Assembly (NCBI RefSeq): GCF_014378035.1
Contig: NZ_JACMOM010000373.1
Span: forward strand, 1 to 33,366
Direction of reading: 5' to 3'
DNA length: 33,366 nt
Origin: Aeromicrobium sp.
Lineage (GTDB): Bacteria > Actinomycetota > Actinomycetes > Propionibacteriales > Nocardioidaceae
The notes beneath the pieces were generated by a model. It saw nothing but the letters and a program-made list of their open reading frames with translations. It did not search any database and had not been told where the DNA came from. Each line of letters begins with the position of its first letter. The stretch's first letter is position 1. Positions 20,343 to 29,450 of the stretch are shown here, in pieces. The position numbers and the translations under genes are program-made.

Positions 20343-21514
20343 TAGGCACATCCTCCGGTAGGGACCTTCGTGCTTGCGGCAATACCTGCTCGTGCGTCGT
20401 CGGCAACCTGAGCGGCGGTGAGAGCGTACCCGGTCGACTTGTCGGTGATCGAGGCGGCGAAGACGACACCCAGCACGTCACCGCGCTCTGAGACGAGGGG
20501 GCCACCGGAGTTTCCCGAACGGACCAGCCCGCGCACCGAGAACGTCTGGCGTACTACCTGACCTTTGTCGTAGATGTCGGGGCTCCGCAGCCTCATCTCG
20601 CTGCGAATGCGGGCGGCCCGCGCATCGAACGGCCCGTTCTCGGGAAACCCGAGGATGGCCGCAGAGTCGCCCGCGCTACCGCTCCGATCGAAGTCCAACG
20701 GCCTGACGCCGAGTCCGTCGACGGCCAGGACCGCGATGTCGAGCCGGGCATCGAAGAGCACCACCGTGGCATCACGCGGCTGACCGTTGATCACGACCGA
20801 CGGGCTGCTCACCCCGGCCACGACGTGGGCGTTGGTCATGACACGACCGTCGGAGTAGGCGAAGCCGGATCCTTCGATGCCGCGCTGGCACGACGCCTGA
20901 CCGAGGATCTTCACGACACTGCCCGACGCCTCGCGCACGCCCGAGGCCGAGAGCGTCGCTGCATCAGGCGGCCCGACCGCGGTGATGTTCTCGCTCTCGA
21001 AGGGGTCGATGTAGCGGGGGAAGAGATTGGTGTCGAGGACCTGGTTGAACGCCTTCAGCACCGAGCTGGCCTGCCCGGGCATGACCCGGTCGACGCGGTC
21101 GAGGATCGCTGACCCGCGTGATGCCGTCGACAGGTAAGGGATGGACGTGCCGCTGACGGAATAACCCAACGCCCATCCGGCGCACAGGACCGCCACCATG
21201 CTGAGCGCGCTCCCGGCCACTGCGTCGACCGGCCGCAGGGGTCTCCAGACGAGACCACTGCGCAAGTTTGTGCCGACGTACGTCCCGATGCCCTGACCGA
21301 TGGCCGCCGCGCCGATGACCAGCCCCAGAGCCAACAGGGACGTGCTCAGCCGGGGGGTGTCGCCAGACAGGAACTTCGGGACGACGGCCACTGCGACGAG
21401 GCCGCCAGAGAGAAGGCCGACGGTCGCGACGAGGTTGACGAGGAACCCCTGGAGGTAGCCCGAGACGGCGTACGCCACCAGGACAAGCACGAGGATGACG
21501 TCGAGTGAGTTCAC
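20342..21514 (-). CDS. marP: MarP-type membrane serine protease (CvpA-like TM domain + trypsin-like domain)
   Basis: MNSLDVILVLVLVAYAVSGYLQGFLVNLVATVGLLSG; protease VMTNAHVVAG, LDIAVLAVDG, RSGNSGGPLVSERGDVLGVVFAAS. Confidence 0.9.
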   Translation of the reverse strand: MNSLDVILVLVLVAYAVSGYLQGFLVNLVATVGLLSGGLVAVAVVPKFLSGDTPRLSTSLLALGLVIGAAAIGQGIGTYVGTNLRSGLVWRPLRPVDAVAGSALSMVAVLCAGWALGYSVSGTSIPYLSTASRGSAILDRVDRVMPGQASSVLKAFNQVLDTNLFPRYIDPFESENITAVGPPDAATLSASGVREASGSVVKILGQASCQRGIEGSGFAYSDGRVMTNAHVVAGVSSPSVVINGQPRDATVVLFDARLDIAVLAVDGLGVRPLDFDRSGSAGDSAAILGFPENGPFDARAARIRSEMRLRSPDIYDKGQVVRQTFSVRGLVRSGNSGGPLVSERGDVLGVVFAASITDKSTGYALTAAQVADDARAGIAASTKVPTGGCA

Positions 21515-22155
21515 GAGAACTCCGGCAGGGGCCTCGTGACGCTGTCATCCCACGGCTGTTCCCAGCCGAGCCGCTCGAACAGCCGGGACACGACGCCTGC
21601 GGTGAATCCCCACAGGGGCACGCCGCTGCCGACCTCGAACGCAGGTCCCCGCCAGCCCGACGGGTGCTCGACGCTGAACCGGTTGGCGGGGTCGAGCAGG
21701 CGGCGGATCGGCTGGTGGATGATGCTGCCGACCTCCTGCGTGCTGGTCGGGATCAGGGGCTTGGGCTCACGCCAATAGCCGAGGACAGGGGTGACGGCGA
21801 AGTTGCTCGGCGGCAGCCACAGGGTCGGAAGTGAACCGAAGACCTCCACAGTAGTGGGATCAAGCCCCACCTCCTCGTGGGCCTCCCGCAGGGCGGTTGC
21901 CGCAGCGTCAGCGTCGCTCGGGTCGGTGGCTCCGCCCGGGAACGAGATCTGCCCGGCATGGTTGCGCATCGTCGTGGCCCGCTCGGTCAGCAGGAGCTCG
22001 GGCCCGGTGCCACCGTCGGCGAACAGCATCAGGACGGCAGCCGGCCGCGCACTGGCCGGAGGGTGGGGGAACTGCGGCGCCAGCTGCTCTGCCTCGACCG
22101 AACCGGCGAGCTCGGCAAGCGGCCTGAGCCACGTCGGCAACGACTCCCACGTCAT
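21511..22155 (-). CDS. NUDIX hydrolase (CoA pyrophosphatase-like)
   Basis: Nudix box GGATDPSDADAAATALREAHEEVGL; ATGA-type overlaps with marP and tlpA. Confidence 0.88.
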   Translation of the reverse strand: MTWESLPTWLRPLAELAGSVEAEQLAPQFPHPPASARPAAVLMLFADGGTGPELLLTERATTMRNHAGQISFPGGATDPSDADAAATALREAHEEVGLDPTTVEVFGSLPTLWLPPSNFAVTPVLGYWREPKPLIPTSTQEVGSIIHQPIRRLLDPANRFSVEHPSGWRGPAFEVGSGVPLWGFTAGVVSRLFERLGWEQPWDDSVTRPLPEFS

Positions 22156-22790
22156 GGTGAGACCTTGAGGTTTCGACGGATGGCGGCCGTGAGATCGGCG
22201 TAGGAGCGGAACGAACCGCGCTTCGTGGCCACTACGGTTCCCCGTGCGTCCACGAACACCGTCTGTGGCAAGCCGATGACCCGCAGCGGGCCCTTGGTGC
22301 CACCGTCGCGGTCGACCAGCAGCGGGTAGGTCACGCCGGTCCGCTGCGCAAGCTCGATCGCGGCGTCCGGTGCGCCATCCATGAAGTCGACGCCCAGGAC
22401 CTGCAGGTCGTCGCCGTACGCCTTGTCGGCCCGGGCCAGCAGCGGCAGCTCTTCGAGACACGGCTTGCAATAGCTGGCCCAGAGGTTGATCACGGCTGGC
22501 TTGCCGGCCAGGCCCGACAGCCGTACCGCCCTGCCTCCGCCGAGGCAGTCCAGCGTCAGGTCTGGCAGGGAGTCGCCGGCCGGGGCCGTGCCGTCAGCCT
22601 TCGGGCAGTCCTCGATACCGGCTCGCTGCTTGGCGGCCGCCAGGTCGTCGGCGTTCACCGTCGGCGCTGGCCCTCCCCCGAAGCTTGGCTGGTTGCCGCC
22701 CGGCTGATCGGACGGTCCGCAGGCCGCGAGCACGACGAGCAGCAGCAGCACCACCACCGCGTGCCCCCTCATGCTGGACCCCCTGCTCAT
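22152..22790 (-). CDS. TlpA-type thioredoxin-like lipoprotein
   Basis: Lipobox [51 protein letters not shown] (CxxC). Confidence 0.88.
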   Translation of the reverse strand: MSRGSSMRGHAVVVLLLLVVLAACGPSDQPGGNQPSFGGGPAPTVNADDLAAAKQRAGIEDCPKADGTAPAGDSLPDLTLDCLGGGRAVRLSGLAGKPAVINLWASYCKPCLEELPLLARADKAYGDDLQVLGVDFMDGAPDAAIELAQRTGVTYPLLVDRDGGTKGPLRVIGLPQTVFVDARGTVVATKRGSFRSYADLTAAIRRNLKVSP

Positions 22791-23506
22791 GCCGGACCCT
22801 GGGTCGTGAGGAGTCCGGCCGCGACCACCGGGTCGATGGGACCAGTGCCGTACGAGGGGCACCAGTGCGCGACCGGGCACGCTCCGCAGGCCGGCTTCTT
22901 GGCGTGGCAGCACCGGCGGCCGTGCCAGATCAGGCGGTGGCTGAGCATCGTCCAGTCCCTGCGCGGGAAGATCGCCGCGACAGCGTGCTCGGTCTTGACC
23001 GGGTCTTTCGCCACGTCCTCGGGCACCCACTGGAAGCGGCGGACAAGTCGCGCGAAGTGGGTGTCGACCGTGAGGCCCGGCACGTCGAACGCGTTGCCCA
23101 GCACCACGTTGGCCGTCTTGCGACCCACTCCCGGCAGAGTCACGAGATCGGCCAGCCGCCCCGGCACCTCACCGTCGTACCTCTCGACGAGGGCCGCTGA
23201 CAGTCGCAGGAGGCTGTCGGTCTTGGCCCGGAAGAAGCCGGTGGACCTGATGATCTCCTCGATGTCAGCCCTCTGCGCAGCGGCCATGGCTGGCGCATCC
23301 GGACAGGCCGCGAACAGCGCGGGGGTGATCGCGTTGACCCGGCGATCGGTGGTCTGGGCGGAGAGCACGGTGGCGACCAGCAGCTCGAACGGGTTGCGGA
23401 AGTCGAGCTCGCATCCGGCCTCCGGGTAGGTCTCGGCGAGCACGCGATGCATCTTGCGAGCCCGACGCACGAGTGCCGTGTCCGGTCTGGTCATATCGGT
23501 CGGCAC
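22787..23506 (-). CDS. nth: Endonuclease III
   Basis: [51 protein letters not shown], Fe-S cysteines [20 protein letters not shown] at 23506 with TACGCT-N7. Confidence 0.95.
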   Translation of the reverse strand: MPTDMTRPDTALVRRARKMHRVLAETYPEAGCELDFRNPFELLVATVLSAQTTDRRVNAITPALFAACPDAPAMAAAQRADIEEIIRSTGFFRAKTDSLLRLSAALVERYDGEVPGRLADLVTLPGVGRKTANVVLGNAFDVPGLTVDTHFARLVRRFQWVPEDVAKDPVKTEHAVAAIFPRRDWTMLSHRLIWHGRRCCHAKKPACGACPVAHWCPSYGTGPIDPVVAAGLLTTQGPA

Positions 23507-23618
23507 GGCGTCCAGCGTACGTGCCCCGGCGCGTATCTCGCCGCGAGCGCCCCCGATGTGGGAAACTGCGGCTGGGCACATATTGTGACCGACGCAACAC
23601 GACCGATAGGGAAGTCCC

Positions 23619-24296
23619 GTGACCGACGACGTTCTCCGCCAGGCTCCGCTGTTCTCCGGCCTCGATGACGAGGCCGCCGGGGCCCTTGAGACCTCGATGT
23701 CATCAGCCTCGCTGCGGCGCGGCGAGATCCTGTTCAACGAGGGCGACGACGGCGACCAGCTGTATGTCGTCATCGACGGCAAGATCAAGCTCGGCCGCAC
23801 TTCGCCCGACGGGCGGGAGAACCTGCTGGCCATCCTCGGCCCGGGACAGATGTTCGGTGAGCTCTCGTTCTTCGATCCCGGCCCGCGCTCGGCGACCGCC
23901 ACGGCTGTTACCGACGTCGAGCTCATGAGCCTCGGGCACGAAGCGCTGAGCCCCGTGCTCAACGCCCATCCCGATGTCGCGCACGCTCTCCTCAACCAGC
24001 TTGCCGGACGTCTGCGTCGCACCAACGAAGTGGTCGGCGACCTCGTGTTCTCCGACGTGCCCGGTCGTGTCGCGAAGGCCCTGCTCGACCTCGCCTCACG
24101 CTTCGGCCGCCGTGCCGACGACGGTGTCCACGTCAACCACGACCTCACCCAGGAAGAGTTGGCGCAGCTCGTGGGCGCCTCGCGCGAGACGGTCAACAAG
24201 GCCCTCGCCGACTTCGCCTCACGAGGCTGGCTCCGTCTGGAACCGCGAAGCGTCGTCATCCTCGACCTCGAACGTCTGCAGCGAAGGGCCCGCTGA
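23619..24296 (+). CDS. crp: Crp/Fnr family cAMP-responsive regulator (Crp/GlxR type)
   Basis: cNMP-binding domain ([26 protein letters not shown]...[23 protein letters not shown]) and HTH ([31 protein letters not shown]). Confidence 0.95.
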   Translation: MTDDVLRQAPLFSGLDDEAAGALETSMSSASLRRGEILFNEGDDGDQLYVVIDGKIKLGRTSPDGRENLLAILGPGQMFGELSFFDPGPRSATATAVTDVELMSLGHEALSPVLNAHPDVAHALLNQLAGRLRRTNEVVGDLVFSDVPGRVAKALLDLASRFGRRADDGVHVNHDLTQEELAQLVGASRETVNKALADFASRGWLRLEPRSVVILDLERLQRRAR

Positions 24297-24437
24297 CCCC
24301 ACCCTCAGCCTCGAGCCGCTCACGGCGGAGGTGGCCCTTCGCGGTCTGGACGCGGTGCTCGTCGCGGATCGGCACATTGAGATCGGGCACGAGGAGCTTG
24401 CGCCACAATTCCGCGAAATTCGGGAAGAAATGGTGCC

Positions 24438-25226
24438 CTAGACGCCAAATCTTGAGGAGTGGGGGCCGAGGTGATCGAGCTGAGCGGCGACGCTGAGCTC
24501 GGCGGCCCCCCAGAGCGCCTTGTCGACGTCGCGGTAGACCTTCTCGACAACCTCACGTGGGGTCGTCGCACCCGCGTCGACGGCCGCCCTGACCTGATCG
24601 AGCCTCTCGGCCCGGTGCTCGAGGTAGAAGTCGACCACCGCAGCGGGATCATCGATGACGGGTCCGTGACCCGGCAGGATCCGTGCCACCAGGCCCTCCT
24701 CGATCAGCTCACGGATGTGCGCCAGCGAGTCGAGGTAGGGACCGAGGACGCCATCGGGGTGTGCAATGACCGTGGTTCCCCGCCCCAGGATGGTGTCACC
24801 GCTGAGCAGCGAGTCGTCACCCACGAGACGGAAGCAGACCGAGTCGGTCGTGTGCCCCGGGGTGGCGATGACCTCGATCTCGAGCCCGTCGACCGCGATG
24901 GTCTCGCCGCCGACGAGTGGCTCGGCGTCGTGGGTGAACTCAGGGTCGATCGAGCGCGCCGACGCTCCTGTGAGCTCGGTGAATCGACCCAACGCCTCGG
25001 TGTGATCGAAGTGCCGGTGGGTGAAGAGGATCAGACCGACAGGTTCGGCCACCCGCAGCACCGACTGCAGATGCGCCTCGTCACCGGGACCCGGATCGAC
25101 GACGACTGACCGTCCGGCCCCGGGTTCACGCAGGATCCAGGTGTTGGTGCCGTCGAGCGTCATGATGCCGGGGTTGGCCGCGAGAACGTAGGAGGCCCGG
25201 TCGGTCACGGTCGTCGCGTGGGTCAT
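24438..25226 (-). CDS. MBL fold metallo-hydrolase
   Basis: LILFTHRHFDHTEALGRF, ATPGHTTDSVCF, ILPGHGPVI; ATG at 25226 overlapping upstream NUDIX stop. Confidence 0.92.
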   Translation of the reverse strand: MTHATTVTDRASYVLAANPGIMTLDGTNTWILREPGAGRSVVVDPGPGDEAHLQSVLRVAEPVGLILFTHRHFDHTEALGRFTELTGASARSIDPEFTHDAEPLVGGETIAVDGLEIEVIATPGHTTDSVCFRLVGDDSLLSGDTILGRGTTVIAHPDGVLGPYLDSLAHIRELIEEGLVARILPGHGPVIDDPAAVVDFYLEHRAERLDQVRAAVDAGATTPREVVEKVYRDVDKALWGAAELSVAAQLDHLGPHSSRFGV

Positions 25227-26041
25227 GTGTCGTCTCCCAGATCGGTCTCGAGGAACAGCTCTCCGTCGACCTCGACCAGTCGTGGCTCGACGGTGTGAAT
25301 AGTGCGCGCGGCGGCCGCCTGCAGGATCGTCCCGGCCTCGTGGACGGCGACCTCCCGGCACGCGATGACAGTGGGGGGCATCATGGCTGCCTCGCCCGCC
25401 TCGACGGCTGCGAGTACCCGATCCAGTGGTGCCCAGTCGGCCTGATCGGCCTCACGGCTCAACGCCCCGACCTTCTGGCCAGCCGGCAGCGCGGCCACGA
25501 AGAATCTGGTGTCGTAGCGGCGAGGCTCGAAGGCGGGGGTGATCCAGTGCGCCCAGGCCCCGATCAGGTCGGCACGAAGGACGAGCCCCCGCTCGCGCAG
25601 GAAGTCGGAGAAGGCGAGCTCGCCATCCTCCAGCGCGTCACGCGCTGCCTGCATGTCGGCGCCGCTCGTGTCGGCGATGACGGTCGACGCGTCGGAGCCG
25701 GCGAGCAGGACGCCGGTCTCCTCGAAGGTCTCTCGGACCGCCGCGACCACGAGACCGCGCGCGAGCCCTGCGTCGCACCGCAGTCTCAGGCCCCACTCCT
25801 CTGCGGGAGGACCCGACCACGGGACGTCGTGCAGGATGTCGGACTCGTGCATCCCGCCGCCCGGGAAGACATACATGCCAGCCGCGAAAGCCATGCTCGC
25901 CTGCCGACGCATGAGGAACGCCTCGATCCCCTCGGCGCCGTCGCGCACCACGATGATCGTTGAGGCGTGCCGCGGCTCGACAGGGTCGCCCTCCACCTCA
26001 CGGGCGCTCGCGAGCAACCGCTGGGGAACCGGGATGCGCAT
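25223..26041 (-). CDS. NUDIX hydrolase family protein
   Basis: IIVVRDGAEGIEAFLMRRQASMAFAAGMYVFPGGG...LVVAAVRETFEETGVLLA. Confidence 0.88.
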   Translation of the reverse strand: MRIPVPQRLLASAREVEGDPVEPRHASTIIVVRDGAEGIEAFLMRRQASMAFAAGMYVFPGGGMHESDILHDVPWSGPPAEEWGLRLRCDAGLARGLVVAAVRETFEETGVLLAGSDASTVIADTSGADMQAARDALEDGELAFSDFLRERGLVLRADLIGAWAHWITPAFEPRRYDTRFFVAALPAGQKVGALSREADQADWAPLDRVLAAVEAGEAAMMPPTVIACREVAVHEAGTILQAAAARTIHTVEPRLVEVDGELFLETDLGDDT

Positions 26042-26044
26042 GGG

Positions 26045-26503
26045 TCAGCCGATCTCGACGATCAGCTCAACCTCGACAGGTGCGTCGAGGGGCAGAACGG
26101 GCACGCCGACCGCGCTCCGGGCGTGCTGCCCCGCATCGCCGAACGCGGCACCGAACAGCTCGCTTGCGCCGTTGGCGACGGCTGGCTGCCCAGTGAAGTC
26201 GGCGGTGCTCGCGACGAAGACGGTGGCCTTGACGACCCTCACGACGTCGTCGAGGTCGGCCTGCGACTTCACCGCGGCGATGGCGTTGAGCGCGCACTGA
26301 CGAGCGCAGTCGTAGGCCTCTTCAGCCGACACCTCGCCCCCGACCTTGCCGGTGAGCAGGAGCTGGCCGTCGCGCAAGGGCAGCTGGCCCGACGTGAAGA
26401 CGTACGAACCTGTGCGCACCGCGGGAACGTAGACCGCGACGGGCGCCGGCACCGGCGGGACCTCGAGGCCCAGGGCGGAGAGCCGATCATCGACGGCACC
26501 CAC
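26045..26503 (-). CDS. RidA family protein
   Basis: YVFTSGQLPLRDGQLLLTGKVGGEVSAEEAYDCARQCALNAIAAVKSQADLDDVVRVVKATVFVAST; GTG at 26503. Confidence 0.9.
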   Translation of the reverse strand: MGAVDDRLSALGLEVPPVPAPVAVYVPAVRTGSYVFTSGQLPLRDGQLLLTGKVGGEVSAEEAYDCARQCALNAIAAVKSQADLDDVVRVVKATVFVASTADFTGQPAVANGASELFGAAFGDAGQHARSAVGVPVLPLDAPVEVELIVEIG

Positions 26504-26658
26504 TAGGCGACCGGACGCTTGAAGTAGGCGACGAGGTTCTCGGGGTTCATGCCCGGCACGATCTGCACGAGCTCCCAGCCGTCGTTGCCGAAGTTGTCGA
26601 GGATCTGCTTCGTGGCGTGCACGAGGACCGGCGCTGTGAGGTACTCCCATTTCGTCAT
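26503..26658 (-). CDS. DUF4177 domain-containing protein
   Basis: MTKWEYLTAPVLVHATKQILDNFGNDGWELVQIVPGMNPENLVAYFKRPVA. Confidence 0.88.
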   Translation of the reverse strand: MTKWEYLTAPVLVHATKQILDNFGNDGWELVQIVPGMNPENLVAYFKRPVA

Positions 26659-26826
26659 GTTGCGACTGTAACGGTCACGACCATCGGAGACTGCGCTCCA
26701 GGTCTCGGATCCCCGCGCACCGTTCCCGTGAGACAGACGTTCCCCGGAAGGAGAGGGTGACGCACGACATGAGTGGGAAGGCACTGATCAGGATGCACTT
26801 CGGTCTCCGCTCGGTAGGCTCGACTG

Positions 26827-27786
26827 GTGGCCCTCTCGACTCAGCTCCATGTCGTCACCGGCAAAGGTGGTACGGGCAAGACGACGGTCGCCGCCGCCCT
26901 TGCCATGTCCCTCGCCGGCGAGGGCAAGAAGGTGCTCTTGTGCGAGGTCGAAGGCCGCCAGGGCATTGCCCAGCTCTTCGATGTGCCGCCGCTCCCCTAC
27001 GAGGAGCGCAAGATCGCCGTCGGGCTCGGCGGCGGCGAGGTCTACGCGCTCGCGATCGACCCGGAGGCGGCACTGCTGGAGTACCTCGCGATGTACTACC
27101 GGCTCGGTCGGGCGGGCAAGGCGCTCGAACGCTTCGGCATCATCGACTTCGCCACCACGATCGCTCCCGGCGCCCGCGACGTGCTCCTGACGGGCAAGGT
27201 CTACGAGGCAGCATGCCGCCGGGACGGCAAGGACTTCACGTACGACGCGGTCATCATGGACGCCCCGCCCACAGGCCGCATCACCCGATTCCTCAACGTC
27301 AACTCCGAGGTCGCCGGCCTCGCGAAGGTCGGGCCGATACGTCGCCAGGCCGACTCGATCATGCAGATGATGCGATCGGCGCAGACGCGCGTGCACATCG
27401 TCACGGTGCTCGAGGAGATGCCCGTGCAGGAGACGATCGACGGCATCTCCGAGATGACCTCCGAGCGGCTGCCGATCGGCCACGTCATCCTCAACCTCGT
27501 GCGACCGTCGCTGCTGTCGGTAGGCAGCAGCGACGCACTCGAGTCGGGCAGCGTCAAGCCGGCGGCCGTCGGCAAGTCGCTCAACAAGATGTCGCTCGAG
27601 TCGTCGGCAGCCACCGCGCTGATCGCCGGCGGAGACGCGCACCTCGAACGGCAGCGACTGCAGGATGGCCAGCGGGAGATTCTCGACGAGTGTGCCCAGC
27701 CGTTGGTCGAGCTCCCGTCGCTCAGTGACGGCATTGATCTCGGCGCCCTGTTCGAGCTCGCCGAGAAGCTGGAGCCCCTCGCGTGA
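26827..27786 (+). CDS. ArsA/Get3-like ATPase (Rv3679/BagA-like)
   Basis: P-loop VTGKGGTGKTTVAAALAMSLAGEGKKVLLCEVEGRQGIAQLF; paired with the next ATPase; GTG at 26827. Confidence 0.9.
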   Translation: MALSTQLHVVTGKGGTGKTTVAAALAMSLAGEGKKVLLCEVEGRQGIAQLFDVPPLPYEERKIAVGLGGGEVYALAIDPEAALLEYLAMYYRLGRAGKALERFGIIDFATTIAPGARDVLLTGKVYEAACRRDGKDFTYDAVIMDAPPTGRITRFLNVNSEVAGLAKVGPIRRQADSIMQMMRSAQTRVHIVTVLEEMPVQETIDGISEMTSERLPIGHVILNLVRPSLLSVGSSDALESGSVKPAAVGKSLNKMSLESSAATALIAGGDAHLERQRLQDGQREILDECAQPLVELPSLSDGIDLGALFELAEKLEPLA

Positions 27787-28991
27787 CCGGCAAGGCTCAG
27801 ACGACGCCGTCGACCCGCAGGGGTCGGCCCTCTCACCGTGGCGGGACGGGCACAGTCGCCGCCAGCGGGCTCGACATCGATCGCATGCTTCAGGACCGCA
27901 CGACCGAGATCATCGTGTGCTGCGGATCCGGTGGGGTCGGCAAGACGACGACCGCCGCCGCGCTCGCCCTCCGCGCCGCCGAGCAGGGTCGAAAAGTCTG
28001 CGTCCTGACGATCGACCCGGCCAGGCGACTGGCTCAGGCGATGGGCCTCACCGAGCTCGACAACACCCCTCGCCCGGTCAAGGACGTCGGCGCCGACGGC
28101 GGCACGCTCGACGCCATGATGCTCGACATGAAGCGCACCTTCGACGAGGTCGTCGAGGCGCACGCGACGCCGGAGAAGGCGCAGCAGATCTTGACCAACC
28201 CGTTCTATGTAGCGCTGTCCAGCTCGTTTGCGGGCACGCAGGAGTACATGGCCATGGAGAAGCTCGGCCAGCTGCATGCCGAAGCGGTCGGCGACGAGGG
28301 CAGGCGGTGGGACCTGATCGTCGTCGACACCCCGCCCTCGCGATCTGCCCTCGACTTCCTTGACGCCCCCGACCGGCTCGCATCGATGCTCGATGGCCGC
28401 TTCATCAAGCTGTTGCTTGCTCCCACCAGAGGCCCGGCCCGGCTGTTGAGCGTGGGTTTTGGCATCGTCACCAGTGCTCTCAACAAGGTGCTCGGCGCGC
28501 AGGTGCTCACCGACGTGCAGACGTTCATCGCGGCGCTCGACACGCTGTTCGGCGGGTTCCGCCAGCGCTCGGAGATCACCTACGCGTTGCTGCAGGCCAA
28601 GGAGACCGCGTTCATCGTCGTGGCCGCGCCCGAGCCGGCCGCCATGCGGGAGGCGTCGTACTTCGTCGAGCGGCTCGCCGGTGAGCGCATGCCGCTCGCA
28701 GGGCTCGTGGTCAACCGCGTGCACGAGAACGGCGCCGAAGGCATCAGTGCCGCCGACGCCGAGTCGGCCGGTCGCAAACTCGAGGAGGGCAGCGCCACCG
28801 ACCAGATCACGGCTGACCTGTTGGCGATCCACGCCGAGCGCATGCGGGTCGCGGCACGGGAGTCGCGGCTCAAGAAGCGATTCTCTGCCGCACATCCCGC
28901 GGTGCCCACCGTTTCAGTGGCAGCCCTCGCCGGTGACGTCCACGACCTCGACGGACTCCGACAGATCGGTGACCTGCTCGCCGAGCACTGA
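27783..28991 (+). CDS. ArsA/Get3-like ATPase (Rv3680/BagB-like)
   Basis: P-loop CCGSGGVGKTTTAAALALRAAEQGRKVCVLTIDPARRLAQAMGL; overlap with upstream gene. Confidence 0.9.
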   Translation: MTGKAQTTPSTRRGRPSHRGGTGTVAASGLDIDRMLQDRTTEIIVCCGSGGVGKTTTAAALALRAAEQGRKVCVLTIDPARRLAQAMGLTELDNTPRPVKDVGADGGTLDAMMLDMKRTFDEVVEAHATPEKAQQILTNPFYVALSSSFAGTQEYMAMEKLGQLHAEAVGDEGRRWDLIVVDTPPSRSALDFLDAPDRLASMLDGRFIKLLLAPTRGPARLLSVGFGIVTSALNKVLGAQVLTDVQTFIAALDTLFGGFRQRSEITYALLQAKETAFIVVAAPEPAAMREASYFVERLAGERMPLAGLVVNRVHENGAEGISAADAESAGRKLEEGSATDQITADLLAIHAERMRVAARESRLKKRFSAAHPAVPTVSVAALAGDVHDLDGLRQIGDLLAEH

Positions 28992-29017
28992 CATCGGTGG
29001 GGCGGTGACGTCGAACG

Positions 29018-29275
29018 TCAGACGGCGACCTGGAGGATGCTGCGCCAAGCGGTGACGTTGGGTCGGCGACGGAGAAGAGCACGACGTTCGCGCTCGGTCA
29101 TCCCGCCCCAGACACCCCACTCGATGCGGTTGTCCAGCGCCTCGGCAAGGCACTCGGCGCGCACGTGGCACGTTCCGCACACCTGCTTCGCACGGTTCTG
29201 CTCGGCGCCCTTGACGAACAACGCGTCAGACTTACCACGGCAGGCAGCGTCAGCTGCCCAATTTTCATTCCACAT
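29018..29275 (-). CDS. WhiB family Fe-S regulator (whiB4-position)
   Basis: WAADAACRGKSDALFVKGAEQNRAKQVCGTCHVRAECLAEALDNRIEWGVWGGMTERERRALLRRR: four Cys and GVWGG turn; divergent from the ponA2-like gene. Confidence 0.93.
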   Translation of the reverse strand: MWNENWAADAACRGKSDALFVKGAEQNRAKQVCGTCHVRAECLAEALDNRIEWGVWGGMTERERRALLRRRPNVTAWRSILQVAV

Positions 29276-29329
29276 GAGATGAACCTCCCCGAGACCGGTC
29301 CGGATGACCGAAGTCGATTCTTGGTACCC

Positions 29330-29359
29330 AATGTAGGAAGCGGGGAGGGTTTGCGTCAG
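29330..29359 (-). promoter_or_regulatory. Candidate whiB promoter
   Basis: Minus strand CTGACG-N18-TACATT. Confidence 0.45.
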
Positions 29360-29381
29360 ACCGTTCCTGACCATCTTTAAC

Positions 29382-29397
29382 TAGTCACCAATGACTA
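29382..29397. promoter_or_regulatory. 16-bp palindrome in whiB/ponA2 divergent region
   Basis: TAGTCA-CCAA-TGACTA, perfect 6-bp arms. Confidence 0.45.
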
Positions 29398-29450
29398 CGA
29401 CATGCTGTCGCGGCAGATCTTGTTCGGGTGCATCCCGTACTCTGTGGAGC

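Noticed and set aside
27201-28895. 564-aa minus-strand ORF opposite the two ArsA-like ATPases
   Set aside because: Spans two well-supported plus-strand genes; composition typical of a GC-rich antisense open frame.
26827-28991. Arsenic resistance operon
   Set aside because: ArsA-like ATPases only; no arsB, arsC or arsR, and context matches Rv3679-Rv3680.
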